DNA of 64,000 nt from Pseudomonas sp. PICF141 (GTDB taxonomy: Bacteria; Pseudomonadota; Gammaproteobacteria; Pseudomonadales; Pseudomonadaceae), in NCBI RefSeq assembly GCF_002286815.1, contig NZ_MUNM01000068.1, positions 1 to 64,000 on the forward strand. The letters are read 5' to 3'. The notes beneath the pieces were generated by a model that made no database searches, was not told the DNA's origin, and saw only the letters and a list, made by a program, of their open reading frames with translations. Below are positions 34,078 through 42,738 of the stretch, one piece after another (the first letter of the stretch is position 1; each line of letters begins with the position of its first letter). The position numbers were made by a program, and so were the translations under genes.

Positions 34078-34166
34078 CTTCGCGGGCAAGCCTCGCTCCT
34101 ACAGGATTTGCGTCGTTCATGTCATGCAAGAACAACAAAATCCCTGAGGAGCATGGCTTGCCCGCG
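34078..34166. repeat. Imperfect BIME-type inverted repeat
   Basis: CTTCGCGGGCAAGCCTCGCT at 34078 and onward pairs imperfectly with the segment ending GGAGCATGGCTTGCCCGCG at 34166. Several mismatches indicate an older copy. Confidence 0.8.
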
Positions 34167-34184
34167 CAGCTTTTAGCGGCTCAA

Positions 34185-34811
34185 CTAGCGGCTCAACAAC
34201 GACGCGGCACCCGCACCACTGAACAACCCCGCACTCACCCGGTTAAACCAGCTCTGCCCTTTGCCGCTGCGCAAATACCGGGCAGCACCGTGAGCCCCCA
34301 GCCCATAAGCCAATTTGCACAGCAGATCCAGCACCGTCCAGGTCACAATCATCACCAGCAACTGCGGCAAGAAGGGTTGCTCGGCGCTCAGAAACTGCGG
34401 CAGAAAAGCGGCGAAGAACAAAATGTCTTTCGGATTGCTGGCGCCGAGCATGAACGCGCGCCCGAACAGTGCGCGAAAGCGCGGCACTGGTGCAGCCTGG
34501 GGCACTTCGGTGCCATGGGAGGGCTGACGCGATTGCTGCCAGCTCTGCCAGGCGAGGTAGAACAGGTACAGCGCGCCGACGATTTTCAGGATGCTAAACA
34601 ACTGTTCCGACGCCAGCAATAAGGCACCCAGACCCAAAGCCGAAGCACTGAGCAGGCAGATCGACGCAATCACACCGCCCAGAAACGCCGGATAGGAACG
34701 GCGCAAACCGTAATTCAGACTGTTGCTGATCATCAGCAACGACAGTGGCCCCGGAATCAGGATCACCACCAGCGCAGCGCCGCTGAACAGCAGCCAGGTT
34801 TCCAGACTCAT
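34185..34811 (-). CDS. LysE/RhtB-family amino-acid exporter
   Basis: This 208-residue inner-membrane protein has about six hydrophobic helices and the family N-terminus LIPGPLSLLMISNSLNYG. The LysE/RhtB family exports amino acids or their analogues; the substrate cannot be assigned. The ATG at 34811 follows GGGAGAAAGTG. The terminator of the NCS2 permease lies just upstream, so it is a separate transcript. Confidence 0.88.
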   Translation of the reverse strand: MSLETWLLFSGAALVVILIPGPLSLLMISNSLNYGLRRSYPAFLGGVIASICLLSASALGLGALLLASEQLFSILKIVGALYLFYLAWQSWQQSRQPSHGTEVPQAAPVPRFRALFGRAFMLGASNPKDILFFAAFLPQFLSAEQPFLPQLLVMIVTWTVLDLLCKLAYGLGAHGAARYLRSGKGQSWFNRVSAGLFSGAGAASLLSR

Positions 34812-34829
34812 CACTTTCTCCCTATGTGC

Positions 34830-34855
34830 AAAAGCCCCACCCGACGGGGTGAGGC
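34830..34855 (-). terminator. Terminator of the NCS2 permease gene
   Basis: On the minus strand GCCTCACCC pairs with GGGTGGGGC (one G-T pair) around CGTC, followed by TTTT. Confidence 0.8.
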
Positions 34856-34889
34856 TGTTTTGAAACACTGTTTTTGAAACGTAGACGGC

Positions 34890-36239
34890 TTACAAGAAAA
34901 TGAACTTGGCGATGAAGATCGCGCAGAGCACCCACAGACTGACGGAAATTTCCTTGTGCTTACCGGTGAAAGCCTTCAGCACCACGTAAGTGATGAAGCC
35001 CAGCGCGATACCGTCGGCGACCGAGAAGGTCAGCGGCATCATGATCGCGGTAACAATCGCCGGAATGCTGTCGGTGGCTTCGTCCCATTCAATGTGCGCC
35101 ATGCCGCCCATCATCAGCATCGCCACATAAATCAGCGCGCCAGCGGTTGCATAAGCGGGGATCATGCCAGCCAGCGGTGCGAAAAACATCGCGGCAATAA
35201 ATAGCACACCTACGGTCACAGCGGTAAGACCAGTCCGACCGCCCGCGGCGACACCGGCGGCACTTTCCACGTAGCTGGTGACGGGCGGAACACCGACCAC
35301 CGCACCGAATACACTGGAAGCACTGTCGGCTTTGAGCGCACGGGAAAGGTTTTCGATCTTGCCGTCAGCGTTTACCAGACCGGCGCGTTGGGCGACGCCC
35401 ATCAAGGTGCCAGCGGTATCAAACATGTGCACAAAGAGGAAGGCCAGCACCACGCTGATCATACTGATATTGAATACACCGGCGACGTCCATGGCCATCC
35501 ATGTCGGAGCCAGGCTCGGCGGGGCAGACATGATGCCCTCGTAGTGCACCAGGCCAAGGCCCCAACCGGCCAGGGTCACGGTGATGATGCTGATGAGGAT
35601 CGCGCCGAACACTTTGTGGTAGCTGAGCACAGCGATCATCAGGAAACAGACGGCAGCCAGCAGCGGGCCTGGCTCGCGCAGGGAACCGAGCTTGATCAGG
35701 GTGGCCGGGCTGTCAACCACGATGCCCGCGGTTTTCAAGCCGATCAGCCCTAGAAACAGGCCCACGCCGGCGCCCATGGCAAAGCGCAAACTCACTGGAA
35801 TGCTGTTGAGCAGCCATTCGCGAATCCGGGAAAAGGTCAGGAACATGAACAACACACCGGAGACGAACACCGCACCGAGCGCGGTTTCCCAGTTGTAGCC
35901 CATGGTGCCCACCACGGTGTAAGTGAAGAATGCGTTCAGGCCCATGCCCGGCGCGAGGCCGACCGGCCAGTTGGCGTACAGCCCCATCAACAGGCAACCC
36001 AGCGCGGCGGCGATGCAAGTGGCGACGAACGCCGCCCCGTGATCGATACCGGCATCGGCCATGATGTTCGGGTTGACGAAGATGATGTAGGCCATGGTGA
36101 TGAAGGTTGTCAGACCGGCGATCAGCTCGGTCTTCACCGTGGTGCCGTGCAAGCTGAGTTTGAAGATGCGCTCCAGCCAGCCATTGCGTATGGGCGGCGA
36201 GAGTTCCAGCGTCGGGGCTTCGGATTTGCGGCTTTCCAC
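34890..36239 (-). CDS. NCS2-family purine permease (AzgA/GhxP-like)
   Basis: This 449-residue transporter has 12 or more membrane helices. Family motifs include the TFITMAYIIFVNP segment near residue 45, GLAPGMGLNAFF and VGVPPVTSYVESAAGVAAGGRTGL. This branch of NCS2 takes up adenine, guanine or hypoxanthine by proton symport. Its promoter region has a TTTGTATACAAA palindrome about 130 bases upstream, like those near puuE and hiuH, so it is probably coregulated with purine catabolism. Confidence 0.92.
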   Translation of the reverse strand: MESRKSEAPTLELSPPIRNGWLERIFKLSLHGTTVKTELIAGLTTFITMAYIIFVNPNIMADAGIDHGAAFVATCIAAALGCLLMGLYANWPVGLAPGMGLNAFFTYTVVGTMGYNWETALGAVFVSGVLFMFLTFSRIREWLLNSIPVSLRFAMGAGVGLFLGLIGLKTAGIVVDSPATLIKLGSLREPGPLLAAVCFLMIAVLSYHKVFGAILISIITVTLAGWGLGLVHYEGIMSAPPSLAPTWMAMDVAGVFNISMISVVLAFLFVHMFDTAGTLMGVAQRAGLVNADGKIENLSRALKADSASSVFGAVVGVPPVTSYVESAAGVAAGGRTGLTAVTVGVLFIAAMFFAPLAGMIPAYATAGALIYVAMLMMGGMAHIEWDEATDSIPAIVTAIMMPLTFSVADGIALGFITYVVLKAFTGKHKEISVSLWVLCAIFIAKFIFL

Positions 36240-36368
36240 AGCGAGTACTCCTCAAGAGTTTTATTGTTATTTCCAGGGCCGGACCCATGAGGGCGGCAGC
36301 GACCCTTTGAGGTGCTTGCGGATTTGTTGACTTGTTGGTCAGAAATCTCGCACGAGGCGAATTATGCT

Positions 36369-36380
36369 TTTGTATACAAA
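36369..36380. promoter_or_regulatory. Candidate GntR-type operator, purine permease
   Basis: TTTGTATACAAA is a perfect 12-base palindrome set in an AT-rich stretch upstream of the NCS2 gene. Flanking GCTTT and AAAGC extend the symmetry imperfectly. Confidence 0.6.
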
Positions 36381-36446
36381 TAAAGCAAATAATGTTTTTG
36401 ATTTTGTAGACGAAAAGTTTGTTGATCGGGATATATCGGCTATAGG

Positions 36447-36558
36447 ACGATCGTTTCCCCGCTCTGCGTGGGAATGCCGCCATGGACGCTCTGCGTCCGC
36501 CGTTGATGTGACGCAGAGCGTCACGGGATGCATTCCCACGCAGCGCGTGGGAACGATC
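36447..36558. repeat. Inverted repeat, CGTTCCCACGCTCTGCGTGGG family
   Basis: Outer arms (GATCGTTTCCCCGCTCTGCG near 36449 and GCGCGTGGGAACGATC ending 36558) are imperfectly complementary, and a GACGCTCTGCGTC hairpin and GTGACGCAGAGCGTCAC stem lie inside. A second copy is at 58589-58697. Confidence 0.85.
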
Positions 36559-37003
36559 AGCTTGGAAAGACCTGGGCTTTACCCAGCGCGAGATTCACCG
36601 CCAACCACCCATTCACCGCCGTCTCCCCGGCCTCGGCAAACACCCGCTCCAGTAACTTCACCTGCTCGCGCCGCAACGACTGTTCGAACCGCGCACCTTC
36701 TGCGGTCAGTTCCAGCAACCGCTTACGCTTGTCCGTCTCGGACGCGACGCTGTTCACCAAATGCATTTCCACCAACTGACGCAGCGGCATGTTCAGCGCC
36801 TGCTTGCTCACGCCCAGCAACGCCAGCAACTCCTTGACGCTGAGGGCAGGGTAGCGGGCGATGAAAAATACGATGCGTTGATGCACCCGGCTCAAACCGC
36901 GACGTTCGAGCATTTCGTCGGCTTTGGCGGTAAAGGCCTGGTAGCCGAAGAAAAACGCTTCCATGGCTTGTTGCTGAGTGCTGGGGTTTTTAAGGTCAAG
37001 CAT
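36557..37003 (-). CDS. MarR-family transcriptional regulator
   Basis: This 148-residue protein carries a MarR winged helix at about residues 40-110, with RVHQRIVFFIARYPALSVKELLALLGVSKQAL and the wing SETDKRKRLLELT. It is divergent from the aminotransferase gene with only about 80 bases between starts, so it likely controls that gene. The inducing ligand is unknown. Confidence 0.87.
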   Translation of the reverse strand: MLDLKNPSTQQQAMEAFFFGYQAFTAKADEMLERRGLSRVHQRIVFFIARYPALSVKELLALLGVSKQALNMPLRQLVEMHLVNSVASETDKRKRLLELTAEGARFEQSLRREQVKLLERVFAEAGETAVNGWLAVNLALGKAQVFPS

Positions 37004-37085
37004 GTTGACGTATCCGCTCGGTCTGTCGTAATTTCGGTCAATCAGTTTGACTCATTTTCCTCAGGCCTCGCTACCGGTGACCCCC

Positions 37086-38252
37086 ATGGCTTTTTCTGAA
37101 CGTGTCTCGCGCCTTAAAAGTTCTTTGATCCGTGAAATCCTCGCCGCCGCCCAGCGCCCGGAAGTGATGTCGTTTGCCGGCGGCTTGCCGGCCGAAGCCA
37201 TGCTGCCGAAAGTCGAATGGGCGGACATGCCGCTGTCCATGGGGCAATACGGCATGAGTGAAGGCGAGCCGGCGCTGCGTGAGGCGCTGGCAGCCCAAGC
37301 CCGAGCGTTGGGTGTGCCATGTGAGGCAAGTCAGGTGCTGGTGGTCAGTGGTTCCCAGCAAACCCTCGATCTGGCGGCCAAGCTCTACATCGACAAAGGC
37401 ACCGAGATCCTGCTTGAAGCGCCGACTTACCTGGCAGCATTGCAGATCTTCCAATTGTTCGGTGCCGACTGCATCACCGTCCCACAGGAAGCCGATGGCC
37501 CGAACCTGGCACAATTGCGCTGCCGTCTGGAAAGGCATAAACCTGCATTCATCTACCTGATCCCGACGTTTCAGAACCCCTCGGCGGTGCGTTACAGCGA
37601 GGCCAAGCGCGATGCAGTGGCTGCATTGCTCGACGAGTATGGCGTGACCCTGCTCGAAGACGAACCCTACCGCGAGCTGACCTTTGACGGCGTCAGCGCC
37701 ACGCCAATCGTCAGCCGCTTGAGCAAGGCCAGCTGGATCTACACCGGCACGGTGTCGAAAACCCTGTTGCCGGGCCTGCGAGTCGGTTACCTGATTGCCA
37801 GCCCGGACCTGTTCCCGCATTTGTTGCGGCTCAAGCAATCGGCCGATCTTCACACCAACCGCGTCGGGCAGTGGCAAACGCTGCAATGGATCGGCAGCGA
37901 AAAATACCAGCAGCACTTGAGTGAGTTGCGTGCTTTCTATCGGGCTCGTCGGGATGCATTTCAGTCAGCATTGGAAGCGCATTTTTCCGGTCTGGCGCAG
38001 TGGAATGTGCCGCAGGGCGGGCTGTTTTTCTGGCTGACGCTCAAACAGCCGCTGGATACGCGCACGCTGCTCAAGGCTGCGCTGGCGGCGGATGTGGCGT
38101 TTATGCCGGGCGAACCGTTTTTCCCCGAACCGGACAACAACCTTGGCCATCTGCGGTTGAACTTCAGCCACATTGACCCGGCGAAGCTGGACGAAGGCCT
38201 CAAGCGATTGGCGGCCGTGGTGCGCGAGGCCCAGGCAGCAGAAGCGGCCTGA
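37086..38252 (+). CDS. PLP-dependent class I/II aminotransferase
   Basis: This 388-residue fold-type I enzyme belongs to the 2-aminoadipate/valine-type (MocR-like catalytic) group. The PLP lysine lies in TGTVSKTLLPGLRVGY, with the phosphate-binding SGSQQTLD and the LLEDEPYREL Asp upstream. There is no N-terminal winged helix, so it is an enzyme rather than a MocR regulator. Substrate is undetermined. The ATG at 37086 follows the divergent MarR promoter region, and a strong terminator ends the gene. Confidence 0.88.
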   Translation: MAFSERVSRLKSSLIREILAAAQRPEVMSFAGGLPAEAMLPKVEWADMPLSMGQYGMSEGEPALREALAAQARALGVPCEASQVLVVSGSQQTLDLAAKLYIDKGTEILLEAPTYLAALQIFQLFGADCITVPQEADGPNLAQLRCRLERHKPAFIYLIPTFQNPSAVRYSEAKRDAVAALLDEYGVTLLEDEPYRELTFDGVSATPIVSRLSKASWIYTGTVSKTLLPGLRVGYLIASPDLFPHLLRLKQSADLHTNRVGQWQTLQWIGSEKYQQHLSELRAFYRARRDAFQSALEAHFSGLAQWNVPQGGLFFWLTLKQPLDTRTLLKAALAADVAFMPGEPFFPEPDNNLGHLRLNFSHIDPAKLDEGLKRLAAVVREAQAAEAA

Positions 38253-38270
38253 GAGGAGGGTATAAACAAC

Positions 38271-38297
38271 AAACCGGCCAATCGGCCGGTTTATTTT
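38271..38297 (+). terminator. Terminator of the aminotransferase gene
   Basis: AAACCGGCC (38271-38279) pairs perfectly with GGCCGGTTT (38284-38292), followed by ATTTTT. Confidence 0.92.
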
Positions 38298-38328
38298 TGC
38301 TCAGGATTTGTAGTGCTTGTGCTGACGC

Positions 38329-38414
38329 CTTCGCGGGCAAGCCTCTCTCCTACAGGTTCGCGGTGTGTGCGAATGGCCACCTCGCCCCCGTAGGAGCGAG
38401 GCTTGCCCGCGAAG
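38329..38414. repeat. BIME-type inverted repeat
   Basis: CTTCGCGGGCAAGCCTCTCT and onward at 38329 pairs with GTAGGAGCGAGGCTTGCCCG and onward to 38414, with one mismatch. It lies between convergent genes. Confidence 0.86.
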
Positions 38415-38437
38415 AGGCCATCAGCAGCACCAGATCA

Positions 38438-38809
38438 TCAGAGCGCAGCAAACCGCTTATCCAGATAATCAATGATCACCTTGGATTCATACATCCAGGT
38501 GGTCTGGCCATTCTCTTCGATACGCAGGCACGGCACTTTGATCCTGCCACCTTGCTCAAGCAGCGCCTGGCGATCCTGTTCACTGTTCTTCGCATCACGC
38601 AATGCCACTGGAACGTTCAGGCGGCGCAACGTGCGGCGGGTTTTCACGCAGAACGGGCACGCATGGAACTGATACAGGGTCAGGTCCTTGGCGGCTGCAT
38701 CGACCTGAGCCTGAGCGGCGGCGGGGCGCTGCTTCTTGCCTGGACGGGTGATGAAATCGATGAGGATGATCAGTTGGCCGAGGCCGACACGAAGCGCTTT
38801 GACTAACAC
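38438..38809 (-). CDS. Glutaredoxin-like / GST N-terminal domain protein
   Basis: This 123-residue protein has a hydrophobic N-terminal segment (about 5-20) that may anchor it, and a thioredoxin-fold domain from about residue 40. The redox motif is CPFC, followed by IKVPCLRIEE (cis-Pro) and a GST-style YESKVIIDYL. It is likely a glutathione-dependent thiol-disulfide protein. The start is a GTG without a clear ribosome site, so the exact N-terminus is uncertain. Confidence 0.8.
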   Translation of the reverse strand: MLVKALRVGLGQLIILIDFITRPGKKQRPAAAQAQVDAAAKDLTLYQFHACPFCVKTRRTLRRLNVPVALRDAKNSEQDRQALLEQGGRIKVPCLRIEENGQTTWMYESKVIIDYLDKRFAAL

Positions 38810-38912
38810 GTTGTAAGCCTCACGGGGCGAATGAAGAAAGGCGCGCAGCTTACCTGATTTTTCACGGGCGAAAAAAAACCGGCGATCAGTGCCGGTTTCT
38901 TCGTGCTGCGAG

Positions 38913-39473
38913 TTACTTGATAAGGCTGAGAAACTCGCTGCGGGTGGCGGCGTTTTCGCGGAACTCGCCGAGCATCACCGAAGTGATCATCGTCGAATTC
39001 TGTTTCTCCACACCGCGCATCATCATGCACATGTGCTTGGCCTCGATCACCACCGCAACGCCCAGGGCGCCGGTGACTTGCTGGACCGCATCGGCGATCT
39101 GGCGGCTGAGGTTTTCCTGGATCTGCAGGCGACGGGCGTACATATCGACGATACGCGCGACTTTCGACAGCCCTAAAACCTTGCCGCTCGGGATGTAGGC
39201 AACATGGGCCTTGCCGATGAACGGCAGCATGTGGTGCTCGCACAACGAGTAGAGCTCGATGTCCTTGACCATCACCATCTCGCTGTTGTCGGAGCTGAAC
39301 AAGGCACCGTTGGTGACCTCTTCCAGTGTCTGTTCATAACCGCGGCAGAGGTACTGCATGGCTTTGGCGGCACGTTTTGGCGTGTCGAGCAGGCCCTCGC
39401 GGGAGGCGTCCTCGCCCAATTGGCCGAGGATCTCGGTGTAATTCTGTTCCAGTGTCACAGAGGCTGATTCCAT
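38913..39473 (-). CDS. folE: GTP cyclohydrolase I
   Basis: This 186-residue enzyme catalyses the first step of tetrahydrofolate (pterin) synthesis from GTP. Zinc ligands and active-site motifs are seen as LCEHHMLPF and IEAKHMCMMMRG, with SKVARIVDMYARRLQIQE between. The ATG at 39473 (MESASVTLEQNY) gives family length; the longer frame runs into the integrase remnant. It marks the left border of the accessory island. Confidence 0.95.
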   Translation of the reverse strand: MESASVTLEQNYTEILGQLGEDASREGLLDTPKRAAKAMQYLCRGYEQTLEEVTNGALFSSDNSEMVMVKDIELYSLCEHHMLPFIGKAHVAYIPSGKVLGLSKVARIVDMYARRLQIQENLSRQIADAVQQVTGALGVAVVIEAKHMCMMMRGVEKQNSTMITSVMLGEFRENAATRSEFLSLIK

Positions 39474-39480
39474 AAGGGTT

Positions 39481-39822
39481 TCAGAGGGGTACTGTTTCAG
39501 TCTGTACCAATTTTGTACCAATCCAGCTGTTTTCGAGCTTCCCGAGCTCACCCCGGTCGGTGCCGGAGTTTATCCATCGGGCGTAGGTCGATAGCAGCAT
39601 CTGAACGCTATGACCGAGCTGAGTGGCAATAAATGCAGGGTTCATACCCGCCATGGGGCACATGGTAGCGTATGTGTGTCGGCAGTTGTATTGCCGACGG
39701 GCGCGAAGCTGCAAATCGGTGACGTAGAAATAGCCTTTCGATGCTACACGTTGTTTCGCCTGAAGAGCGAATTCAGATGATGACCGACAATCAAAAGGGG
39801 ATGGTGGGAGCGGCGGCATCAA
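39481..39822 (-). pseudogene. C-terminal remnant of a tyrosine-recombinase integrase
   Basis: The 113-residue frame contains the C-terminal signature of a phage-type integrase: RHTYATM, then AGMNPAFIATQLGHS and the tyrosine region LLSTYARW. A complete enzyme has roughly 350-400 residues; here the N-terminal arm and most of the catalytic domain are missing. The junction between DLQLRAR and QYNCRH suggests an internal deletion as well. It lies against folE and implies that the adjoining unusual genes arrived by integration. Confidence 0.75.
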
Positions 39823-39934
39823 GGTTTCTTTGGGGCAGTTGATTGCCGGGGCGGTGGTTCAGTCCGTCCAGCACGTCGATTTGGCAAGACATCGCGCGGG
39901 GCCCGGAACTCTGGGCCCCGCGGTGGCAGATCAA

Positions 39935-40459
39935 CTAGCCAATTCTGACAATCGGTCCGTCAGTTGCACCCGTAGTTACCGAAGAAGTAGATTTGAAGGT
40001 GAGCGAGACATCGCTCACGGTAAAGGTTTGATGGCCGTACCCGTTATTCGTCATGGTGGCCCACCGGACTTGCTCATATCCAGAAGTGGCGGCAACACCT
40101 TTGCCCGCGCTCTTGTTAGCAATCTGTCCACAAGTGAATACCATGGACTGTTGCCCAATGCCCTGACTGTCGTTCCACCACCGCGTATTGACGATCGTGT
40201 TGGTGTCCTCTTTTACGTCATTGACTTGGATAGTGAACGTCGCCGATTGGAGGTCAAGGCCCGATTGGTTTGTCAAAACTGGAACGACTTTTGGGGTTGG
40301 GTTCGCTTCAGGGGGGTAATACTCCGGGTTGTTCAGGATGAGCGCCACTGGGCTGGGCAGATCCAAGGTGATCAGGATGCCATTCTGGCTGAAGAGGGTG
40401 TAGGTTTGAACTTTTCCTAGGGAGTCGTTCGAGATTTTTTCCTTGAGTGCTTCAGACAT
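39935..40459 (-). CDS. Unrecognised island protein, 174 residues
   Basis: A good ribosome site (AAGGGAAATT) precedes the ATG at 40459. The product has a short charged N-terminus (MSEALKEKISNDSLGK) without a signal peptide, followed by a Thr/Ser/Asn/Val-rich body that looks like an all-beta sandwich (SATFTIQVND, QQSMVFTCGQI, HQTFTVSDVSLTF). One Cys is present. I could not assign a family. It is divergent from another unknown gene, and both sit beside the integrase remnant, so horizontal acquisition is likely. Confidence 0.65.
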   Translation of the reverse strand: MSEALKEKISNDSLGKVQTYTLFSQNGILITLDLPSPVALILNNPEYYPPEANPTPKVVPVLTNQSGLDLQSATFTIQVNDVKEDTNTIVNTRWWNDSQGIGQQSMVFTCGQIANKSAGKGVAATSGYEQVRWATMTNNGYGHQTFTVSDVSLTFKSTSSVTTGATDGPIVRIG

Positions 40460-40870
40460 TTTAATTTCCCTTTTTAGATGCACTGAAATTCTAGAAAAGA
40501 ATTTCTCCTTGTTGCGCGATCCCGACCTTGGAAGCGCGCCAAGTAATTCTTGTTGGGAAGACTCACTCTGTCAATGTGTGTATTTGGACTGATAGTCTGA
40601 TTCGTTATTGCTAAAAGAAATGGTTTAAAAAGCCAAAGCTAAAAACAAAGAAGTGCAGTCTTTTGCAATAATGGTAGTTACGAATTCGTCTAACTTGATT
40701 AGGCTTTTCAAGCCTGTGTGCGACTATAAAAATAGTTGCGAGCGCTTGCAGATTGTGTTTAAAAGATGGCCGCGAGCCGAAGGGTTCGTCTGTGCTCCTG
40801 GAAGGTGCGCTGGTGCCACTGAGGCGCAATGTCTCCGGATCTTCTCGCAAAAACTAAAAGGATTTTAGAT
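40460..40870. other. AT-rich divergent promoter region in the island
   Basis: No gene is seen. Base composition is visibly richer in A and T than the surrounding chromosome, for example around 40590-40740. The region separates the two divergent island genes and should contain both promoters; no operator could be assigned. Confidence 0.5.
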
Positions 40871-41425
40871 ATGACGTCTCTTCTAGACATAAAACCTGAG
40901 CAGGTCGATGCGCTCAACCAGCGATCACAGGCTGCCTTTGACGAACAAATCAAGCGTATGGCAGAGCTTGCCAGAGCGAAGCCGATGCTCCAGGAGGTCC
41001 TCGATCAAAAGGTGCACCCGCAATCGTTGAGTGGATTGGGAGGCCAGCAGACCATTTGCGGCTACTTCAACTTCGTAAATTGCGGTAGCGGTTGTTATCC
41101 TCACACCGAAACCATCCAGATTAGTGCTTTATCCGCCGATATCGGACCCAATGCTCAGCAAAAAATCCCAGTGCGATTCGTTGGCCAAGCGACAGGTACG
41201 GGTACCGATATTAACTTGTCCGGTATCTACCTGCAGGGCACGGTGCCTGAGGCAGCGAACCTCATCAACATTCAATTGACGCTGCAATTGTCGATACATT
41301 CAGGTTCGCTCACCCTGTACGTTTTTGAAGGGCCGCGCCTGCTGGCCGCGCTGGTCCCGCAGAACGGCGTGAACATTGGCGGGGCGTTCTCCGGCAATGG
41401 GACCGGCGCATTCCAGCGGACCTGA
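40871..41425 (+). CDS. Unrecognised island protein, 184 residues
   Basis: The ATG at 40871 lies eight bases after AAAAGGA and is preferred to an ATG at 40829. Residues 1-50 form a charged helix (PEQVDALNQRSQAAFDEQIK), then a Gly-rich linker and a beta-rich domain. Three Cys are grouped in TICGYFNFVNCGSGCY. The C-terminus is Gly/Asn-rich (GVNIGGAFSGNGTGAF). No signal peptide or known domain was recognised. With its divergent neighbour it forms the accessory island between folE and the Smr gene. Confidence 0.65.
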   Translation: MTSLLDIKPEQVDALNQRSQAAFDEQIKRMAELARAKPMLQEVLDQKVHPQSLSGLGGQQTICGYFNFVNCGSGCYPHTETIQISALSADIGPNAQQKIPVRFVGQATGTGTDINLSGIYLQGTVPEAANLINIQLTLQLSIHSGSLTLYVFEGPRLLAALVPQNGVNIGGAFSGNGTGAFQRT

Positions 41426-41653
41426 TGTAGTCGATCAGGAATAATCAACCCGGTACAACCGCAGCGGCGCTTTTTATATATTGTGATCAAAGGAAATTCT
41501 GAGTTGGCTTGGGCGTTAATTCCCTGTTCCTTGTCCCTTGCAACTCAGAAGCCGGTATAAGCCTGTTTCAGAAACATGCAGGTACCTGTGAGAATTTTAC
41601 GCAAAGGCGAGGGTGCGGTGAGGACTCGGCGCTGCAAGCATGAAGCGACAGCA

Positions 41654-42211
41654 TCACTCGTCGCGACCTTCCATCATGGTGCGTTTGAGCATCACATAAA
41701 CCGCTCCGGCGCCGCCGTGTTTCGGTTGGCAGGAGGTGAAGCCGAGTACCTGTGGATGCTGGCGCAGCCATGTGTTGACGTGACTTTTGATCATCGGCCG
41801 CTTGCCATCCAGGCGCACCGCTTTGCCGTGGGTCACACGTACACAGCGGATTTCGAATCTGGTTGCTTCGGCCAGAAAGGCCCACAGGGTTTCACGGGCT
41901 TTTTCCACGCTCATGCCATGCAGATCGAGGCTGCCTTCGAACGGAATCTGTCCGATCTTGAGCTTGCGCATCTGGCTTTCCTGGACACCGTCGCGGGCCC
42001 ACATCAGCTCATCTTCGGGGCCCACATCAATGACAAACTGATCGGACAGCCCGTCAACGGTGGTGGCATCGGTGCGCACAGTGGCGGCTTGGCGCAGCTT
42101 GGCGATTTGCGCGCGGTCGGCCTTGGGTTTGCCGGTTTCGGCGCGATCGTGCTTGATCGGCTTGACGCCTTGGATCGCGCTTTTGAACAGGGAAAAATCG
42201 TCGTCTTGCAT
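41654..42211 (-). CDS. Smr-domain protein
   Basis: This 185-residue protein has a C-terminal Smr domain (about 95-180) with SLDLHGMSVEKARE, VTHGKAVR and GGAGAVYVMLKR. Stand-alone Smr proteins of this type are nucleases; E. coli SmrB cleaves mRNA at collided ribosomes. The N-terminal 90 residues are a charged extension. GGAGGCTGAT precedes the ATG. It marks the right border of the island. Confidence 0.87.
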   Translation of the reverse strand: MQDDDFSLFKSAIQGVKPIKHDRAETGKPKADRAQIAKLRQAATVRTDATTVDGLSDQFVIDVGPEDELMWARDGVQESQMRKLKIGQIPFEGSLDLHGMSVEKARETLWAFLAEATRFEIRCVRVTHGKAVRLDGKRPMIKSHVNTWLRQHPQVLGFTSCQPKHGGAGAVYVMLKRTMMEGRDE

Positions 42212-42286
42212 ATCAGCCTCCGCGAAGGGTGGCCAGTTTACCCAAGTCGAAGCGAATGGGGCGCGACAAAACGTCCGGCGTTGGGC

Positions 42287-42607
42287 TCAGTCGTGTTTTT
42301 TCATCAGGTGCGGTGCCATGTTCAGTTCTTGCGATTGGCGCGAGCGGCGACGGCAGCGGCGCCAAAACCACACGCCGATATACAGCACGAACAGGCCGAC
42401 GCCCAGAATGATCGCGGCGCCCAGCGGGCTGGCATTCAACTCGCCAAGCGCCGGTGGCCGGCCCAGTAAACTGGCCGCGCCGGCCATCGCCAGCAACACA
42501 CCGCACGTTGCCAGTAAGGCAGCGAATGCTGCACCGAAGCGAAAACGCCAGTTGCTTTGGCCTTTGGGCCGCAAGCGGCGAGCGTCAAAACCATCGGATA
42601 ACTTCAT
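42287..42607 (-). CDS. Small two-helix membrane protein, hypothetical
   Basis: This 106-residue protein has two hydrophobic segments (about 23-50 and 62-82) followed by a strongly basic stretch (RRCRRRSRQ). The ATG at 42607 follows GAGGAAGGTCGGA, a good ribosome site. No family was recognised. It lies upstream of the Smr gene in the same direction, 75 bases apart, and may be cotranscribed. Confidence 0.65.
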   Translation of the reverse strand: MKLSDGFDARRLRPKGQSNWRFRFGAAFAALLATCGVLLAMAGAASLLGRPPALGELNASPLGAAIILGVGLFVLYIGVWFWRRCRRRSRQSQELNMAPHLMKKHD

Positions 42608-42738
42608 TCCGACCTTCCTCAATGGGTATCGGCCCTTCGACCGGAAGTTGACCGGGATGTTCCTGAGGCTAGGGCAATTACAGCAAATGACAGGCTTTTG
42701 CGGATGAGCGGCGGCATGAACCGCTCATCGAGGGTCGA

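Noticed and set aside
39830..40420. Plus-strand frame of 196 codons in the island
   Set aside because: The minus-strand frame has a good ribosome site and normal protein composition; the plus frame is Arg/Val-rich and has no supported start.
39497..41570. CTGTTTCAG direct repeat (near 39497 and 41562) as island attachment sites
   Set aside because: Only nine matching bases with no extended identity; too short to support att sites without comparison to an empty site.
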